A stretch of DNA of 6,664 bases from Acidimicrobiia bacterium. Its GTDB lineage: Bacteria; Actinomycetota; Acidimicrobiia; IMCC26256; BP-133. The DNA is taken from contig JAICYE010000122.1 in NCBI GenBank assembly GCA_025934385.1, positions 1 to 6,664 of the forward strand, given 5' to 3'. The position numbers were made by a program, and so were the translations under genes. Below the pieces are notes generated by a model. That model ran no database searches and was not told the DNA's origin. It saw nothing but the letters and a program-made list of their open reading frames with translations. This document shows, piece by piece, positions 1-5,280 of the stretch (positions are counted from its first letter, which is position 1; each line of letters starts with the position of its first letter).

Positions 1-2
1 CG

Positions 3-311
3 GCCCCTCCGGGGGCCACCGGGAACGTGGCGGGCCCGTCGAACTCGGCGGCGAAATCGCCGGCCGATCAAACCGGCAGCCCCGAGGCGTTCGCCTCCAA
101 CCCGGGCGCCGATCGGGATCGGGCCGACGCCGACGCCTGCGTGGCCGCCCTGCTCAACGGGCCTGCCCGGGGCGGGCGGCTCACCGGTTCGGGCGTCGGC
201 ACGTGGCGGGGCCGTCCGGCAGTGGTGGCCGCCTTCGAGCTCTCGGGCGGCACCGTCGCCTTCGTGGCTGACCGGTCGGGCTGCGCCGTCCTCGACCGGT
301 TCCCGCTCTGA
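3..311 (+). CDS. 3' part of a secreted or extracytoplasmic domain protein, possibly an anti-sigma factor (5' end outside window)
   Basis: The reading frame is open from the first bases of the window to a TGA at 309-311, so the gene very probably begins upstream; a GTG at 27 is only an internal candidate start. About 102 residues are visible. The first ~40 are a low-complexity Ala/Ser/Asp/Gly stretch, like a linker. The last ~55 form a compact domain with a Cys at each end, GRPAVVAAFEL in the middle and DRSGCAVLDR near the end. This pattern resembles C-terminal domains of actinobacterial zinc-finger anti-sigma factors. In Mycobacterium the gene before trxB is the SigM anti-sigma factor, which supports the guess by position. 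No membrane segment or zinc finger is visible in this fragment, so the family call is an inference. A hairpin terminator follows 18 nt after the stop. Confidence 0.6.
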   Translation, partial: APPGATGNVAGPSNSAAKSPADQTGSPEAFASNPGADRDRADADACVAALLNGPARGGRLTGSGVGTWRGRPAVVAAFELSGGTVAFVADRSGCAVLDRFPL

Positions 312-328
312 GCGACGGGCCCGATCAT

Positions 329-373
329 TCTCGGCAGGAAAACCGGCGGATTCCGCGGTTTTTCCTGCCGAGA
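329..373. terminator. Bidirectional intrinsic terminator between convergent genes
   Basis: Left arm 329-345 (TCTCGGCAGGAAAACCG) pairs with right arm 356-373 (CGGTTTTTCCTGCCGAGA). This gives about 17 base pairs with a single bulged base. The A-tract in the left arm and T-tract in the right arm provide a U-run after the inner GC hairpin (343-358) in either direction. It sits 18 nt after the stop of the plus-strand gene and 16 nt after the stop of the minus-strand gene, as expected for a terminator serving both. Confidence 0.85.
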
Positions 374-389
374 TCGAGGGGCGGACCGT

Positions 390-806
390 TCAGGACTTGT
401 CGGCCTGCTTGGCCCGCAGCTGTTCGGCGACCTTGCGGGCCGAGTACACGCCGTAGGCGCTGGCCAGCAGGGCCAGCACGAGGGCGGCGTAGGCCTCCGG
501 CGGCCAGGCCGCGCCGTCCATGTCCCGCTGGACGGCCAGCGTCTCACCGGCCAGCGACAACACGGCCGCCACCGGCATCATCCACCGGGGAGGATCGTGA
601 CCCCAGACCCGGTTGAGGATCCACGCCATCGCCCCGCCGAGGCCCGCCCCGCCCGAGATGGCCAGCCACTGGACGCCGGGCCCCTGGAACGTGTATTCGC
701 CCAGGATCAGCCCGCCGATCCCGGCCAGGATCAGCCCCACCACCAGCGAGGCCACCAGCCGGAAGACGGGGACGAGATGGCTCTGGGAGTCCAGCCACCG
801 GGCCAT
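390..806 (-). CDS. Uncharacterised four-helix integral membrane protein
   Basis: A 138-residue protein of unknown function. Four hydrophobic segments are visible at about residues 14-36, 46-66, 76-93 and 104-122. Gly-rich patches (GLILAGIGGLILG, SGGAGLGGAMAW) lie in the first two. The short C-terminal tail is charged (ARKVAEQLRAKQADKS) and probably cytoplasmic. No signal peptide or catalytic motif is seen, and no family was recognised. I chose the ATG at 806 rather than an in-frame GTG at 827 because a TACGCT -10-like box lies exactly 8 nt before the ATG, and a GTG start would overlap it; neither start has a Shine-Dalgarno sequence. The gene is divergent from the small membrane protein that heads the trx cluster and converges on the upstream fragment. 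It interrupts the anti-sigma/trxB order known from Mycobacterium. Confidence 0.75.
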   Translation of the reverse strand: MARWLDSQSHLVPVFRLVASLVVGLILAGIGGLILGEYTFQGPGVQWLAISGGAGLGGAMAWILNRVWGHDPPRWMMPVAAVLSLAGETLAVQRDMDGAAWPPEAYAALVLALLASAYGVYSARKVAEQLRAKQADKS

Positions 807-814
807 GGGGCGGC

Positions 815-820
815 AGCGTA
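815..820 (-). promoter_or_regulatory. Candidate -10 box for the four-helix membrane protein gene
   Basis: Read on the minus strand this is TACGCT, a match to the actinobacterial TANNNT -10 pattern, followed by 8 nt and then ATG. Transcription would start within a few bases of the start codon, giving a leaderless or near-leaderless mRNA. No convincing -35 hexamer was found. The identical arrangement on the opposite strand (862-867) strengthens it. Confidence 0.45.
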
Positions 821-861
821 TCGGCACCGGAGCGTGGAAATGGTGGCGGCAGTGGCTTGTG

Positions 862-867
862 TAGGCT
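862..867 (+). promoter_or_regulatory. Candidate -10 box for the small membrane protein and trxB
   Basis: TAGGCT fits TANNNT and lies exactly 8 nt before the ATG at 876, so the transcript would be leaderless or nearly so. An AGAGG at 869-873 is present but only 2 nt from the ATG, too close for a normal Shine-Dalgarno site. No clear -35 is visible. As the first promoter-like site before the trxB cluster, it would also transcribe trxB. Confidence 0.45.
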
Positions 868-875
868 CAGAGGCC

Positions 876-1154
876 ATGCCGGACTGGACCGATCAGGTAG
901 CCGACCAGATCGAGAACGCCGTGTGCACGGTGCGGGAGAAGACCGTCGTCCCGGCCGAGCGTCTGGTCGGCTACATCGTCGCCGGGCTGTTCGTACTGTT
1001 CCTGCTGCTCGCCCTGGCGATCCTGGCCGCCGTCGGCCTCTTCCGGCTGATCGACGTGTACGTCCCGAGCGGATCGTGGGCGACCTGGCTGATATTCGGC
1101 GGAGTATTCGTCCTGGCCGGCGTGTTGTGCCTGTCGTTCCGTCGCCAGTCGTAG
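876..1154 (+). CDS. Small two-helix membrane protein upstream of trxB, function unknown
   Basis: A 92-residue protein. The first ~28 residues form a polar, probably cytoplasmic segment ([20 protein letters not shown]) with one Cys at position 17. TM1 spans about 30-57, followed by a short loop (DVYVPSGS), TM2 at about 68-87 and a basic end (FRRQS). This hairpin topology fits small holin-like or DUF-type membrane proteins, but no specific family was recognised. The frame stays open upstream to 597, where it is antisense to the four-helix protein gene. The ATG at 876 is preferred because translation upstream of it is low-complexity and a -10-like box precedes it. The stop codon overlaps the trxB ribosome binding site and only 13 nt separate the two genes, so co-transcription and probably coupled translation with trxB are expected. 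Its role in thiol redox or envelope stress can only be guessed from position. Confidence 0.75.
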   Translation: MPDWTDQVADQIENAVCTVREKTVVPAERLVGYIVAGLFVLFLLLALAILAAVGLFRLIDVYVPSGSWATWLIFGGVFVLAGVLCLSFRRQS

Positions 1155-1167
1155 GAGACACGCCGCC

Positions 1168-2100
1168 ATGGACCCCGTCCGGGACGTCATCATCGTCGGC
1201 TCCGGCCCCGCCGGCCTGACCGCCGCCGTCTACACCGCCCGGGCCAACCTCAACCCGCTCGTGATCGAGGGCTTTCCCGGCGCCGGCGGGCAGCTCATGC
1301 TCACGACCGACGTCGAGAACTACCCCGGGTTCCCCGACGGGATCATGGGCCCCGAGCTGATGGAGAAGTTCCGGGCCCAGGCCGCCCGCTTCGGCGCCGA
1401 ATACCTCACCGCCAACGCCGAGCGGGTCGACTTCTCGTCCTCGCCGTTCGGCGTGTGGGCCGAGGGCCGCGAGTTCCGGGCGAAGACGGTGATTATCTCG
1501 ACCGGGGCCTCGGCCCGGATGCTCGGCCTCGAGTCGGAGGCCCGGCTGCTCGGCCACGGCCTCTCGACGTGCGCCACCTGCGACGGCTTCTTCTTCCGGG
1601 GTCAGGAGATCGCCGTCGTCGGCGGGGGCGACTCGGCCATCGAAGAGGCGACGTTCCTGACCCGGTTCGCCACCAAGGTCAGCGTGATCCACCGGCGCGA
1701 CGAGCTGCGGGCGTCGAAGATCATGCAGGAGCGGGCTTTCGCCAACCCGTCGATCAGCTTCGTGTGGAACAGCGTGGTCGAGGACGTCGTCGGCGCCGAG
1801 AAGGTCGAGGGCCTCGCCCTCCGCGACGTCGTCACCGGCGAGTCGTCGGAACTCAAGGTCGGTGGCGTCTTCGTGGCCATCGGGCACGACCCGAACACGT
1901 CGTTGTTCACCGGGCAGATCGACCTCGACCCGGCCGGCTACATCCTCACCCGCGACGGCTCCAAGACCTCGATACCGGGGGTCTTCGCCTGCGGCGACGT
2001 GCAGGACCACGTCTACCGCCAGGCCATCACCGCCGCCGGGTCGGGCTGCATGGCGGCCATCGACGCCGAGCGGTATCTGGAGGCCCAGGGCCATCAGTAG
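1168..2100 (+). CDS. trxB: Thioredoxin-disulfide reductase (TrxB)
   Basis: Cytoplasmic homodimeric flavoenzyme that passes electrons from NADPH through FAD and a redox dithiol to thioredoxin (EC 1.8.1.9). At 310 residues it has the normal length for the low-molecular-weight bacterial class. Motifs in order: FAD-binding GSGPAG at 11-16; [17 protein letters not shown] near 40-56; active-site CATC at 135-138; NADPH-binding GGGDSA at 152-157 with the phosphate-contacting HRR at 175-177; and the second FAD motif [10 protein letters not shown] at 271-280. All key residues are intact. The ATG at 1168 has AGGAGA at 1153-1158, 9 nt upstream, overlapping the stop of the preceding gene. Its electron acceptor, trxA, follows after 64 nt. 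The order trxB-trxA-cwlM matches the Mycobacterium arrangement. Confidence 0.98.
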   Translation: MDPVRDVIIVGSGPAGLTAAVYTARANLNPLVIEGFPGAGGQLMLTTDVENYPGFPDGIMGPELMEKFRAQAARFGAEYLTANAERVDFSSSPFGVWAEGREFRAKTVIISTGASARMLGLESEARLLGHGLSTCATCDGFFFRGQEIAVVGGGDSAIEEATFLTRFATKVSVIHRRDELRASKIMQERAFANPSISFVWNSVVEDVVGAEKVEGLALRDVVTGESSELKVGGVFVAIGHDPNTSLFTGQIDLDPAGYILTRDGSKTSIPGVFACGDVQDHVYRQAITAAGSGCMAAIDAERYLEAQGHQ

Positions 2101-2104
2101 ACTT

Positions 2105-2131
2105 GGGAATCCACGTCGCTCAGGCGGTGTT
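2105..2131 (+). promoter_or_regulatory. Candidate SigR/SigH-type (thiol-oxidative stress) promoter before trxA
   Basis: GGGAAT at 2105-2110 is followed by exactly 18 nt and GTT at 2129-2131. From established knowledge, actinobacterial SigR (Streptomyces) and SigH (Mycobacterium) promoters read GGAAT-N18/19-GTT or a close variant, and thioredoxin genes are classic targets. The predicted transcript would start near 2137-2139 and leave a leader of about 27 nt before the trxA GTG at 2165. No sigR-rsrA pair is in the window, so the cognate sigma factor must be encoded elsewhere or just upstream. Confidence 0.65.
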
Positions 2132-2153
2132 CCACAAGTCGACCACAGTGGAA
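2130..2153 (+). repeat. Short inverted repeat in the trxA promoter/leader
   Basis: TTCCAC at 2130-2135 is complementary to GTGGAA at 2148-2153, with 12 nt between that include the palindrome GTCGAC (2138-2143). The left arm overlaps the candidate -10 element, and the right arm runs into the trxA ribosome binding site GAAAGGA (2151-2157). It could be an operator or a weak hairpin, or it may be chance: the arms are only 6 bp and the palindrome is not centred. Confidence 0.3.
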
Positions 2154-2164
2154 AGGATCACACG

Positions 2165-2494
2165 GTGTCCTCCATCCTCACCCTGACCGACGGCGCCTTC
2201 GACGAGACCATCAACGGCTCGGACACGCCCGTCCTCGTCGACTTCTGGGCCGAGTGGTGTGGCCCCTGCAAGATGATCGCCCCCGTCCTCGAGGAGATCG
2301 CCCGGGAGCAGGAGGGCAAGATCACCATCGGCAAGCTCAACGTCGACGACAATCCCGACACCGCCCGCCGCTACGAGGTCATGAGTATTCCGACCCTCAT
2401 GGTCTTCAACAACGGCTCGCTGGAGAAGCGGCTGGTCGGCGCCCGCAGCAAGGGTCAGCTCATGGCCGAGCTGGCCCAGTTCATCGGCGGCTGA
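2165..2494 (+). CDS. trxA: Thioredoxin (TrxA)
   Basis: Small cytoplasmic dithiol protein that reduces protein disulfides and is recycled by TrxB. The 109-residue product is a complete single-domain thioredoxin. It has the active-site WCGPC at 31-35 within FWAEWCGPCKMIAPVLEEIA, the buried Asp at 26 (VDFW), and the cis-proline at 76 in SIPTL. A GG pair near 108-109 forms its end. The start is GTG at 2165, supported by GAAAGGA at 2151-2157, 7 nt upstream; the frame is open further upstream inside trxB, but that is a shadow of trxB. It lies 64 nt after trxB and 9 nt before cwlM. The 64-nt gap carries a SigR/SigH-like promoter, so trxA (and cwlM) can probably be induced separately from trxB. Confidence 0.97.
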   Translation: MSSILTLTDGAFDETINGSDTPVLVDFWAEWCGPCKMIAPVLEEIAREQEGKITIGKLNVDDNPDTARRYEVMSIPTLMVFNNGSLEKRLVGARSKGQLMAELAQFIGG

Positions 2495-2503
2495 GGCCCG
2501 CCC

Positions 2504-3532
2504 TTGCCCCCTGAGTCTCGGGGGACACCTCCGGACGCCCGGGGCTTCCGCACACTCGGCCCCGGCGCCGAGGGGGAGGCGGTGCGGGATCTGCAGCACC
2601 GCCTGGCGACGCTCGGCCACGACACGGCCCCCGCCGAAGCCGGCTCCTTCGGCGAAACGACGGCGGGGGCGGTGCGGGCGTTCCAGACGGACCGGGGACT
2701 CCGGGTCGACGGCATCTGCGGCCGCCAGACCTGGAGCTCGCTGGTCGAGGCCGGCTACCGGCTGGGAGACCGGCTCCTCTACCACCGGACGCCGATGCTG
2801 CGGGGCGACGACGTCCTCGACCTGCAGCAGAAGCTCAACGCCCTCGGCTTCGACGCCGGCCGGGACGACGGGATCTTCGGGCCCCGCACGGCCGAGGCGC
2901 TCCGGGAATTCCAGCGGAACGTCGCCGCCGTACCCGACGCCATCTGCGGCCCGGAGAGCATCGCCGCCCTGGAGCGGCTGTCGCGCTTCGCCGGCGGATC
3001 GGTGGCGTCGGTGCGGGAGAAGGAGGCGCTGCGTGACGGCACGCTCCGCCTCGCCGGGCGGCGCCTCTACCTCGCCGTCGAGCCGGGACTCGACGCCCTC
3101 GGCGACGTGGTGGCCACGGGGCTGATCGAACTCGGGGCCGAAGTCCTCGTCGACGGGAGCGGGGAGGACGACTCGATGGTGGCGGCCGAGGCCAACCGCT
3201 ACGTCGCCGACCTGTTCCTCGGGCTGCGCTTCGGCGACATCCCCGGCGGGTGCTCCTGCGACTACTTCGCCTCCCAGTCGTCCTGTTCCGAGGGAGGGCG
3301 CCACGTCGCCCGCTGCATCTCGGAGGAGCTCTCGCTGGTTCTCGGCTGCACCCCCCCGGAGCCGGCGGGGCGGGCCTATGCCGTCCTGCGGGAGACCCGG
3401 ATGCCGGCGGTCGTGTGCCAGCCGGTCCAGGCTGATGACGTCGAGGGGGTCCGCCGGCTCGTCAGCCGGGCCGGTGCCGCCGGGCGGGCCATCGTCCACG
3501 GTGTGCAGCGGGGGGTCGAGGAGCCGCTCTAG
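2504..3532 (+). CDS. cwlM: CwlM-like pseudo-amidase, peptidoglycan-binding regulator
   Basis: 342 residues without signal peptide or membrane segment, so probably cytoplasmic. There are two PG_binding_1 repeats, at about 22-82 (ends VDGICGRQTWSSL) and 100-158 (LNALGFDAGRDDGIFGPRT, then AICGPESIAAL). An Amidase_3-like domain follows from about 178. Family landmarks are recognisable but catalytically dead: the DPGH position reads VEPGL (192-196), the SIHAN position reads LGLRFGD with Arg242 for His, and the PAVLVEPG position reads PAVVCQPV with Gln306 for Glu. The loop that should carry the zinc-binding Glu is missing. Mycobacterial CwlM is known as a non-hydrolytic, PknB-phosphorylated activator of MurA; a similar regulatory role is inferred here. 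The mycobacterial C-terminal tail with the phosphorylated Thr is absent. Six Cys lie in the last third. The TTG start has GAGG 7 nt upstream (2493-2496) and lies 9 nt after trxA. Its stop overlaps that of rsmG. Confidence 0.85.
   Translation: MPPESRGTPPDARGFRTLGPGAEGEAVRDLQHRLATLGHDTAPAEAGSFGETTAGAVRAFQTDRGLRVDGICGRQTWSSLVEAGYRLGDRLLYHRTPMLRGDDVLDLQQKLNALGFDAGRDDGIFGPRTAEALREFQRNVAAVPDAICGPESIAALERLSRFAGGSVASVREKEALRDGTLRLAGRRLYLAVEPGLDALGDVVATGLIELGAEVLVDGSGEDDSMVAAEANRYVADLFLGLRFGDIPGGCSCDYFASQSSCSEGGRHVARCISEELSLVLGCTPPEPAGRAYAVLRETRMPAVVCQPVQADDVEGVRRLVSRAGAAGRAIVHGVQRGVEEPL
3529..3532. other. CTAG shared by two convergent stop codons (cwlM and rsmG)
   Basis: The plus strand reads TAG at 3530-3532 to end cwlM, and the minus strand reads TAG at 3531-3529 to end rsmG. 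The two genes thus overlap by the four bases of a palindrome and have no room for a terminator between them. No hairpin with a T-run was seen close to the junction on either strand, so transcripts probably run into the opposing gene. Confidence 0.95.
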
Positions 3533-4119
3533 ACGCTCCACAGCGGGCGCTTCGCCGGCACGCCGACGCGGCGCGGCCACCGGTCGTCGCTGCGGACCTT
3601 TTCCATTCCCCCGAACGAGCCGCCCGGCCCGCCGCCCCGGACGGCCGGGCCGAAACCGAGGACTTCGAGGCCGTCGAGCGGCCAGCGGGCGGCGTCGAGG
3701 TCCGGGGGTTCGCTGACCACCAACCAGCCGCTCAGGCGAAGGAAGCCGACGGCGCATTCGGCGGTGACCGGAGGCGCGCCGAAGGAGCGGGCGACCACGG
3801 CGTCGTAGGTCTCCCGGAAGTCGAGCCGGCGGGCCGCCTCCTCGGCCCTCGCCTCGACCACGACGACCCGCTCTGCGGCGTCGAGCGCGGCCACGGCGTC
3901 CCGCAGGAACCGGCCGGCCCGCTGGCGGGCGTCCAGCAGGGTGAGCTCCAGCCCCGGCCGCACGGTGGCCACCACCAGCCCCGGGACGCCGCCCCCGCTG
4001 CCGAGATCCAGGACGCGGCCGCGCTCAGGCAGACCGGCCAGCAGCGCCCGCCCGTGGGCCACGTGCCGATCGACCGGTCCGGGGCCGACGAAGCCGAGCG
4101 CCTGGGCCCGGCCCAGCAC
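3529..4119 (-). CDS. rsmG: 16S rRNA (guanine-N7) methyltransferase RsmG (GidB)
   Basis: S-adenosylmethionine-dependent enzyme that methylates G527 (E. coli numbering) in the 530 loop of 16S rRNA; loss in other bacteria gives low-level streptomycin resistance. The 196-residue product has the Rossmann SAM-binding motif VLDLGSGGGVPGL at 36-48, an acidic ribose-contacting Asp63 in LTLLDARQ, YDAVVARSFG at 105-114 and the family C-terminus RWPRRVGVPAKRPLW. It is slightly short: the usual N-terminal helix is trimmed. GTG 4119 is the first standard start. In the same frame there is no ATG, GTG or TTG between 4120 and about 4320, although the frame is open there inside jag. No clear Shine-Dalgarno site is seen. 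The gene starts 20 nt after the jag stop and is likely translated from the same mRNA. Confidence 0.93.
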   Translation of the reverse strand: MLGRAQALGFVGPGPVDRHVAHGRALLAGLPERGRVLDLGSGGGVPGLVVATVRPGLELTLLDARQRAGRFLRDAVAALDAAERVVVVEARAEEAARRLDFRETYDAVVARSFGAPPVTAECAVGFLRLSGWLVVSEPPDLDAARWPLDGLEVLGFGPAVRGGGPGGSFGGMEKVRSDDRWPRRVGVPAKRPLWSV

Positions 4120-4139
4120 CTCGGCGAGGGCGGCGTCGC

Positions 4140-5252
4140 TCAGGAGGAGCCGGAACTGGCCAGCGACTTGATCACGACGCGTCGCCGGGGTTCCTCGCCC
4201 TCGGAGACGGTGGCCACGCCCTCGATCTCGTTCACGATGTCGTGGACGATCTTGCGGTCGACGGGCGACATCGGCTCGAAGACCTGGTCCCGGCCCGACT
4301 CCAGCGCCCGCTGGGCCGCCTGCCGGGCGAACTCCGCCAACGCCTCCTGCCGCCGGGCCCGGTAGCCGGCGACATCGACGTGGATGCGGGCGCCGTGCCC
4401 TCCGATGCGGCGCTGCACCGCCGTCCGCACCAGCTCCTGGACTGCGTCGACCGTGGCCGCCCGGGGCCCGATCAGCAGGCCGAGGTCGCCGCCGGTGATA
4501 TCGATCATCACGTCGTCGTCGCCCTCGGCCCGGGCCGACACCGTGGCCGAGAGGCCGAAGCGCTCGATGAGACCGCGGGTGAAGGACTCGGCCAGTTCGG
4601 CCTGCTCCTCCAGTGACACCTCTGATCCGGACACGGCCGTTTCCTCCTCGTCGCCATTGGAGCTGGTCTCCGGCGTGGTCGCCCTGGTCGCTCCGGATGC
4701 CCCCGAGGGCTTCCGCCGCCGCCGCCGGGGCGCCGACCCCGACGAGGAACGTTCTCCGCCCGACGGCCCGGCGTTGCGCTCGCCCGGCGGGCGCCGCTCG
4801 GCCGCTTCGGCCGCGGTTTCCACGGTGTCCGCCGGGCTGTCGCCGGGACGGGCGCCGGCCGACGGCGCCGAGCGGCCGCGCGCCGCCCGTTCCCCACCCG
4901 ACCGCTCAGCCGGACGGTCGGACGCCGGCCGCTCGCCAGCAGGCCGCTCGCCCCGGGCCCGGGGCGCCCGTTCCGCCCCGTCGCCGGTCCGCCGTTCCCC
5001 GTCGCCGCTCCGCCGCTCCCGGTCACGGTCCCGTCCGCTGCCCCGGCGACGCCGGTCCGGCTTCTCCCGGGACAGCGGTTTGACCCGGGCCTTGATCCGG
5101 GCAGGCGACCCGCCGGCCAGCCGGCTCAGGAAGCCGCGCTTCGATTCCTCGAGGACCTCGTACTCGACGTCGGCCTCATCCACACCCAGTTCGTCGAGGG
5201 CCGCTTCCACGGCCTCGGCCACCGTTTTTCCGGTTGTGACGATCCATTCCAT
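4140..5252 (-). CDS. jag: Jag/KhpB RNA-binding protein with long Arg/Gly/Glu-rich linker
   Basis: 370-residue cytoplasmic RNA-binding protein of the SpoIIIJ-associated (Jag, KhpB, EloR) family. Jag_N lies at about 1-55 (MEWIVTTGKTVAEAVEAALD, then EVLEESKRGFLSRLAGG, the family signature). A disordered, highly charged linker spans about 62-205. The KH domain is at about 225-295 with GLLIGPRAATVDAVQ at 258-272. R3H lies at about 325-362 with its Arg333/His337 pair in RKIVH. The family is often around 200-250 residues, so the linker explains the extra length. In firmicutes KhpB controls cell elongation and division with KhpA and is regulated by Ser/Thr kinases; an actinobacterial role is less clear. 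The ATG at 5252 begins the conserved Jag_N sequence, while the open frame upstream to 5579 overlaps yidC and is a shadow. An AGAGG lies 11 nt upstream, somewhat far. It is 28 nt after yidC. Confidence 0.93.
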   Translation of the reverse strand: MEWIVTTGKTVAEAVEAALDELGVDEADVEYEVLEESKRGFLSRLAGGSPARIKARVKPLSREKPDRRRRGSGRDRDRERRSGDGERRTGDGAERAPRARGERPAGERPASDRPAERSGGERAARGRSAPSAGARPGDSPADTVETAAEAAERRPPGERNAGPSGGERSSSGSAPRRRRRKPSGASGATRATTPETSSNGDEEETAVSGSEVSLEEQAELAESFTRGLIERFGLSATVSARAEGDDDVMIDITGGDLGLLIGPRAATVDAVQELVRTAVQRRIGGHGARIHVDVAGYRARRQEALAEFARQAAQRALESGRDQVFEPMSPVDRKIVHDIVNEIEGVATVSEGEEPRRRVVIKSLASSGSS

Positions 5253-5280
5253 CGGTCGCGCTGCCTCTGCGGCTCTCGAC

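Noticed and set aside
836..861. SigR-like GGAAA-N18-GTG upstream of the trxB cluster
   Set aside because: It has one mismatch in each element and lies next to a better -10-like box, so it is too weak to call, though a stress promoter here would make biological sense.
597..875. N-terminal extension of the small membrane protein to a GTG at 597
   Set aside because: It would overlap the divergent membrane-protein gene almost fully and the extra sequence looks like an antisense frame. The -10-like box at 862-867 favours the ATG at 876.
544..2094. A 516-residue minus-strand reading frame across trxB
   Set aside because: It is antisense to the unambiguous trxB gene and has the low-complexity Arg/Gly/Pro/Ala composition typical of antisense frames in high-GC DNA.
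2098..2103. TAGACT as a housekeeping -10 before trxA
   Set aside because: It fits TANNNT but includes the trxB stop codon and lacks a good -35; this six-base pattern is common by chance.
2128..2143. parS-like sequence (TGTTCCAC...)
   Set aside because: Only the first half resembles TGTTTCAC; the second half does not match GTGAAACA.
2120..3757. A 545-residue minus-strand reading frame across trxA and cwlM
   Set aside because: It is antisense to two genes with clear motifs, shows no domain pattern, and overlaps the end of rsmG.
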